DNA of 41,094 nucleotides from a virus: IMG/VR virus record IMGVR_UViG_3300032181_000394, positions 1 to 41,094 of that record. One strand, given 5' to 3'. Position 1 is the first letter of the stretch; each line of letters starts with the position of its first letter. The position numbers and the translations under genes are program-made. This document shows positions 37,901 through 41,094 of the stretch, piece by piece. The notes beneath the pieces were generated by a model. The model did not search any database. It worked only from the letters and a program-made list of their open reading frames with translations, and was not told the origin of the DNA.

Positions 37901-40900
37901 ATGACTGCCTTTTCGTAACTTCCTGTTCTAACGATAAACGTTTTATCAACGGCAAGAGGTTCCTGAACAGTTAATACGTTGTCTTCTTGTTCCCATCTTG
38001 GAGCTTCAGAGAAACGAATAATATCAGGAACTAATGGATCTTCAGATCTGATGATATCATAACTATCATATAACTGAACAACACCATTAATGAATACGAG
38101 AAGGTCTTCACTTGGTGCGGTTTTTACTCTTGCTCCACCTTCATAGTATAATTCAAAATCGGTATTCTCACCATCAATGAAGTCTGGATTTGTTTTTGGA
38201 ACAGAATTTGGACCATTATTGAGAACTCCGTCTAGGACACCGTTAAGAGACTTGATTGACTCTACGACGTTATTGCACTCCTCTGCTAGCAAGAGTGGAT
38301 CTGGGATTAAATTGTAATTGGAATACGTTCTCCTAGTAGTCCAATTACCTGCTCTTTGATTATTTTCTGGTTCTGGTTGTATCAAACCAATACCATCCAT
38401 CAATAGAGTGTCAATAATTCCAGCATAAGAATTCAATGCAGACTCTACCTCAGCACACTGTGGGAAATACTGATTGGGATCATCTAGAATATTTGTGTCA
38501 TAATATGGAGTTTCATTGGTGTAATTTCCAGAAGGTAGTGATCCTCTCATGGCAAGAACCATAAGAGAAACTGCAAATTTGTATGCTGCTACGGACTCTG
38601 CAAGTTCGTTGTTAATATGCTTTACTCTATTGCCAATATAATAAGACTTCGCAAAATCTACAATTTTAGTGGTGCCACCAAAACGTAAGTTGTGGACAAC
38701 AGCATCCACTAAAAGACCAGTGTCTCTCTTACACTTGGTTTCATCTGGGATTTGTAATGTTGGATACGTTGTCTTGACCCATCCAATAGTTTCTTCTTGA
38801 ATGTAAGTTCTGTTTGCTTCAATTAGATTAGAAGCATCATAGAATGTGCCATTATTGATCTTACTTAAGGAGAACGTTGCTTGAGGAATGTTATTAACCG
38901 AATAGGTAGATGTTAACGTCGTAGTTCCACCGCTAGCAACAGAAACAGTTCCAACTTCAATGTTGCCTTCGTTAACAACAGTGGTAACAGTAGTGTCAAC
39001 TGAAATGACTTCTGTCGATCCAGTTGTCACCACTAAAGCAGTGGATGCTGCTATTCTTGCATTGCTAGAGACTCTAATTTGAGTATCATTGACAACTTCT
39101 GTTACTTTTGTATCTTCTGGGAACTGTGATCCACTGCTTACGTTCATTCCAACAACAATTCCAAATGTATCTGGAACTGTAATTACATTAGATGTTGGGG
39201 TAATGACAGCATTTGTTACAGTGTAATCCCAGTTTCTAAGAGCAGCAGAACATAATTTCGCTGCATACTTGAATGTATCTAAACTTTCAGTAAGTTCATT
39301 ATCAATATGATCTAATGCATTGGTAGACAAGAAGTATGAAGAACCTGCTTCATGAACCTTTCTGTTTCCGCCAAATCTAATATCATGCTCGATAGCATCC
39401 AAGATAAGTCTAATATCTCTAGAACATTTCTGCTCATAGATGTTCCATGGAACATTTGGATGAGTCTCAATTGCATATCCAATCGATTCTTCTACAATAA
39501 AGTCTTTGTTAAATTTAATCTGATTTGCAGAATCAATCCATCTACCACCTCTTTGGAAGAAGTTTCTAATTTTCTTCAGATACTCTGTATTAAGATCATC
39601 ACGCTTAAATCTAAATGATCTGCAATGGAATTTTTGTGCTGGAACAACTTGAGACTCTACGGTGTTTTCTCCAAGAGGAGCAACTGCAAATGTAATGTTA
39701 GATCCACTTACAGTAAATGCTTCTCCTGGTTCTTGGACTACACCATCAATAGTTACTAGTAATTGCTGCTCATTGAATGGCGTGATTGGTAAGTTTGTTG
39801 ACTTATCAATCATTACAAACGTCTTAGTTCCAGATACAACGCCAGTAACAGGGTCGATTACACCATCAAATGGAGTATTAAGGATAATTTCAGTTGCATA
39901 TGTCTCAGTATTATTCTGAGCATTGACATATACTGTTCCAGCACCATACTGTTCATCAATATTGTTGAAATTGACGAATGACTGCTGAATAGTTCTAAAC
40001 TGATTATGTTGTGAAATTTGAGGAACACTCAAATCAATCTTTGTGCAACTTACTGCTCCACCCTTCTTGATACTGCTCTTTTGCTCAGTATTGACAATTA
40101 CTTCGCCAAATACTTTAAATCCTGCTGGGTGAGTTGTTTGCAAAATCAAATCTCTCCAAACATTAATTGGAGTCTTTGATTTAATTACATATGAATAGTC
40201 TTGATAGAAATACGAATCTGTAATTCTTTGAGTATAATGACTGAGTTTTCCTCTATCTGAGGTGTAAAAACCGATATTGTCAGAGAAAGATTTTATAGAT
40301 GGACTAAACTCAGATACAGAGATTTCTTCTACTTTAGCAGTGTTATTTTTTGCACTACCTTTAATAGTAAGACCCTTGATAAACTCTCCAGTTACCGACT
40401 CTAATCTAAGAATATTTGTTCCTTGTCTAAAACCATTTTTAGAAACAACACCAGAAGCATATTCCACGCCAAGGTATTCTTGTGTGACTTTTTCACCAAC
40501 AGAAAATGCTTTCTGCTCAAAGTTAGAAATCCTTAATTGAGTATTAGAAAAATACTTTCTTCTATGTGAAGTATCCGTATTGAACAAGAATCCACTAGAA
40601 GTAACTTCAACTGATTCTGGAACTCCAATATCATTAGACTCCAAATAACAGTCTACATCAGTCTCTATGACTCTTACTTCTGGTAGTTCGGTATAATCAA
40701 ATCCTTTATTTGTAACATATGCATAAACAATGGATCCATTTTGATTGACCAATTCAATCTCTGCTCTGAGACCATTGCCATCAATAATTGCTTTTGGTTT
40801 TCTATACTTAGATCCACCTTCTTTAACAACAACATTTGCAATGTTATTATTGAGATTATCATATGTTAATTCTAACGTTGCTCTATTTTCTTCCGATGGA

Positions 40901-41094
40901 AGAATACCAAGAACTGGGGGAATAATGTCATACCCTTCTCCAACGTTATCAATTTTAATTGCATGTGGTTGACCAATAGCAGATTTTCCACTAGTGGTAT
41001 ATGACATGGTTCCAGAACCATCATATTGTGGTGGTTTATCGTATGAATATACAAATACATTATTAGTCTTGTATATTACCTGTTTTTCTCCTTC
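34930..41094 (-). CDS. Large baseplate protein in gp7 position (5' end missing)
   Basis: An open frame of 2054 codons runs off the right edge. The frame is open for 29 codons before the first in-window ATG at 41007 (reading VFVYSYDKPPQYDGSG), so that ATG is internal. It lies just before gp8, where T4 has gp7 (1032 aa, wedge initiator), but it is much longer and sequence similarity to gp7 is not obvious to me. Modules in order: GSGY-like units (NVGEGYDIIPP), a 'VGEKV...SGVV' unit, an IDGVVQ motif (repeated twice later as FINGVVQLYDSY and FVDGVFQRRGDSY), two FGGN helical repeats, GSGYTQPP, three IxPYIEPY repeats, and C-terminal 'FP.EG.L.IG.E...Y' units. There is no enzyme motif. gp7-like role is from position only. 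Confidence 0.7.
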   Translation of the reverse strand, partial: EGEKQVIYKTNNVFVYSYDKPPQYDGSGTMSYTTSGKSAIGQPHAIKIDNVGEGYDIIPPVLGILPSEENRATLELTYDNLNNNIANVVVKEGGSKYRKPKAIIDGNGLRAEIELVNQNGSIVYAYVTNKGFDYTELPEVRVIETDVDCYLESNDIGVPESVEVTSSGFLFNTDTSHRRKYFSNTQLRISNFEQKAFSVGEKVTQEYLGVEYASGVVSKNGFRQGTNILRLESVTGEFIKGLTIKGSAKNNTAKVEEISVSEFSPSIKSFSDNIGFYTSDRGKLSHYTQRITDSYFYQDYSYVIKSKTPINVWRDLILQTTHPAGFKVFGEVIVNTEQKSSIKKGGAVSCTKIDLSVPQISQHNQFRTIQQSFVNFNNIDEQYGAGTVYVNAQNNTETYATEIILNTPFDGVIDPVTGVVSGTKTFVMIDKSTNLPITPFNEQQLLVTIDGVVQEPGEAFTVSGSNITFAVAPLGENTVESQVVPAQKFHCRSFRFKRDDLNTEYLKKIRNFFQRGGRWIDSANQIKFNKDFIVEESIGYAIETHPNVPWNIYEQKCSRDIRLILDAIEHDIRFGGNRKVHEAGSSYFLSTNALDHIDNELTESLDTFKYAAKLCSAALRNWDYTVTNAVITPTSNVITVPDTFGIVVGMNVSSGSQFPEDTKVTEVVNDTQIRVSSNARIAASTALVVTTGSTEVISVDTTVTTVVNEGNIEVGTVSVASGGTTTLTSTYSVNNIPQATFSLSKINNGTFYDASNLIEANRTYIQEETIGWVKTTYPTLQIPDETKCKRDTGLLVDAVVHNLRFGGTTKIVDFAKSYYIGNRVKHINNELAESVAAYKFAVSLMVLAMRGSLPSGNYTNETPYYDTNILDDPNQYFPQCAEVESALNSYAGIIDTLLMDGIGLIQPEPENNQRAGNWTTRRTYSNYNLIPDPLLLAEECNNVVESIKSLNGVLDGVLNNGPNSVPKTNPDFIDGENTDFELYYEGGARVKTAPSEDLLVFINGVVQLYDSYDIIRSEDPLVPDIIRFSEAPRWEQEDNVLTVQEPLAVDKTFIVRTGSYEKAVIDSDLVRIKGTGPFPLYDSEDGKIKYIDDDRYAYVFVDGVFQRRGDSYVQSGSTITFKKPLVSTTLEDGTTVANRVDVLVLYGRDLDQKLTFYDFEPETYVNEVTLTITEEETLPSYPTTADLSVWYFVNNRRSDVYVYELISGSTTNFQILGNFKYSEFTEPYVSNLILGSRWNLYDIQPDSVIVLSSAPTWYDVVQQYNNPSLRTLEFRAYQLDGDLVATFDYYKNVDDERLLTRDAIALFYKRPGGAREYWDEKSGPFVNLRPGDKIKIDGEKSRRTITTIPDFAKTRDFRPGEEVPNFIQAELTATGYNGYTDGEGLAAVAEVDPVTGGITKLVWNKRNLQLYVENNYKDKQTAYGYVTAPFLKFVPRDEFGGGARAEVLVIDGDVVDVYITDPGSGYTQPPQVITTRGYTRIKEKKVSYGITFRFLYRLDLRVFLPLPSAEVTLIVGGVQPIVYTSFEILDSPKEASRQITQEIYPYVELPVGEFTILPNVDPVFTTSWTAPVGEIPLPDAPEVPYTKVLTTVDLDLDIAIDVDDTYRRVTEVINPYIEPYNEFNLQRFITSGWTTSSSDKTMPEAPEDTNTWVSVTVRPEVIDSAVAAETTIKFVEEIHPYIEPYTQLGINPFITTAYKSFADIDSDHDTFTYIKTAVKPISTDVTLYSDRTSRFITGIISLETAKVPEANALDSTQDIGTILSAPMSDTADYAYILSTARFPDEGRLFIGDEFVSYATKQEGRILDVERGLFGTTIQNHPAGEYIRLLTETVTVLPESGISGVVESEINLVTVTEAPTKVTSIISTSAVTTVTGTEIQITRQSSTGAVDLRYETNLKGDHYTQAVLGISTHTFGNVFVSQLDFGHLDVIPDFDSIEQFDWYYPGLTIGDTRVSSTVDSHGNPFDYVLPSFNNPITTVAGSQQNTASISQLNVATTAGFHTEGHLYITEEGVGDYTVIHYTGKTATAFTGVTFVRGSTTFVEVDALIIPHAIIY
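35890..36486 (-). repeat. Three tandem PYIEPY repeats of about 64-70 aa
   Basis: Units start RQITQEIYPYVELPVGEF (36486), RRVTEVINPYIEPYNEF (about 36276) and IKFVEEIHPYIEPYTQL (about 36084). Each continues with a PF/RFITxxW-type segment and the first two with a PEAPE-like acidic proline box. They lie in the C-terminal third of the gp7-position protein. Confidence 0.7.
38545..38850 (-). repeat. FGGN helical repeat, second copy in the gp7-position protein
   Basis: This encodes FYDASNLIEANRTYIQEETI, then TKCKRDTGLLVDAVVHNLRF and GGTTKIVDFAKSYY, then INNELAESVAAYKFAVSLMV. It is the same layout as the copies in the 3658-aa protein. Confidence 0.75.
39229..39543 (-). repeat. FGGN helical repeat, first copy in the gp7-position protein
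   Basis: This encodes WIDSANQIKFNKDFIVEESI, then QKCSRDIRLILDAIEHDIRF and GGNRKVHEAGSSYF, then IDNELTESLDTFKYAAKLCS. It shows the best full consensus of the family. Confidence 0.75.

Noticed and set aside
41005-41007. ATG at 41007 as start of the gp7-position gene
   Set aside because: The frame stays open and protein-like for 29 codons upstream to the window edge, so this Met is probably internal.
1-41094. tRNA genes, CRISPR arrays, insertion sequences or host metabolic genes (psbA, hli, talC)
   Set aside because: Coding density is near complete on one strand, no gap is long enough for tRNA clusters or arrays, and no transposase or photosynthesis protein motif appears.

Overview
The window is a stretch of a T4-like marine myovirus genome. 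It is most likely a cyanophage of the Kyanoviridae type that infects Synechococcus or Prochlorococcus. The assignment rests on recognisable T4-type neck, tail-completion, terminase and baseplate proteins, on AT-rich late promoters of the NATAAATA type, and on giant modular tail proteins typical of these phages. A myovirus of another marine bacterium, such as a pelagiphage, cannot be excluded, because no host-derived metabolic gene lies in the window.

All genes are on the minus strand, packed with 1-nt gaps or small overlaps. Read in the direction of transcription (from 41094 down to 1) the order is: a very large gp7-position baseplate protein (runs off the window), gp8 baseplate wedge, a 2716-aa DUF4815-like baseplate/tail protein, a 68-aa coiled-coil protein, a 1747-aa fibre-like protein with a buried cupredoxin domain, a 256-aa structural protein, a 96-aa acidic protein, a 3658-aa giant fibre with a split beta-helix, a 260-aa LamG lectin-like protein, a 1072-aa fibre-like protein, a second 68-aa coiled-coil protein, gp13 and gp14 (neck), gp15 (tail-sheath stabiliser/completion), and the start of gp16 (small terminase, cut by the window edge). 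This is the T4 order 7-8-(9/10/11/12/wac)-13-14-15-16, with the T4 fibre/baseplate block 9-wac replaced by giant mosaic proteins.

The giant proteins look built from a shared kit of modules: GSGY beta repeats, 'F..GE..SGA' beta repeats, PTH-SGTV modules, a helical 'FGGN' repeat of about 100 aa, tandem FTC repeats and a C-terminal HP...VESP domain. Even the conserved gp8 and gp14 have been enlarged by these insertions.

Regulation is visible in the short gaps: seven NATAAATA-like late promoter sites, one of them a perfect overlapping doublet. There is one perfect-consensus sigma70 promoter, whose -35 box contains the stop codon of the upstream gene, and one strong intrinsic terminator just before gp13 whose stem also covers the likely gp13 ribosome binding site. 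The main points for follow-up are the complete type-1 copper ligand set inside the 1747-aa structural protein, the isolated sigma70-promoter/68-aa gene/terminator unit inside a late operon, and the module shuffling across virion proteins. No gap between genes exceeds about 70 bases.
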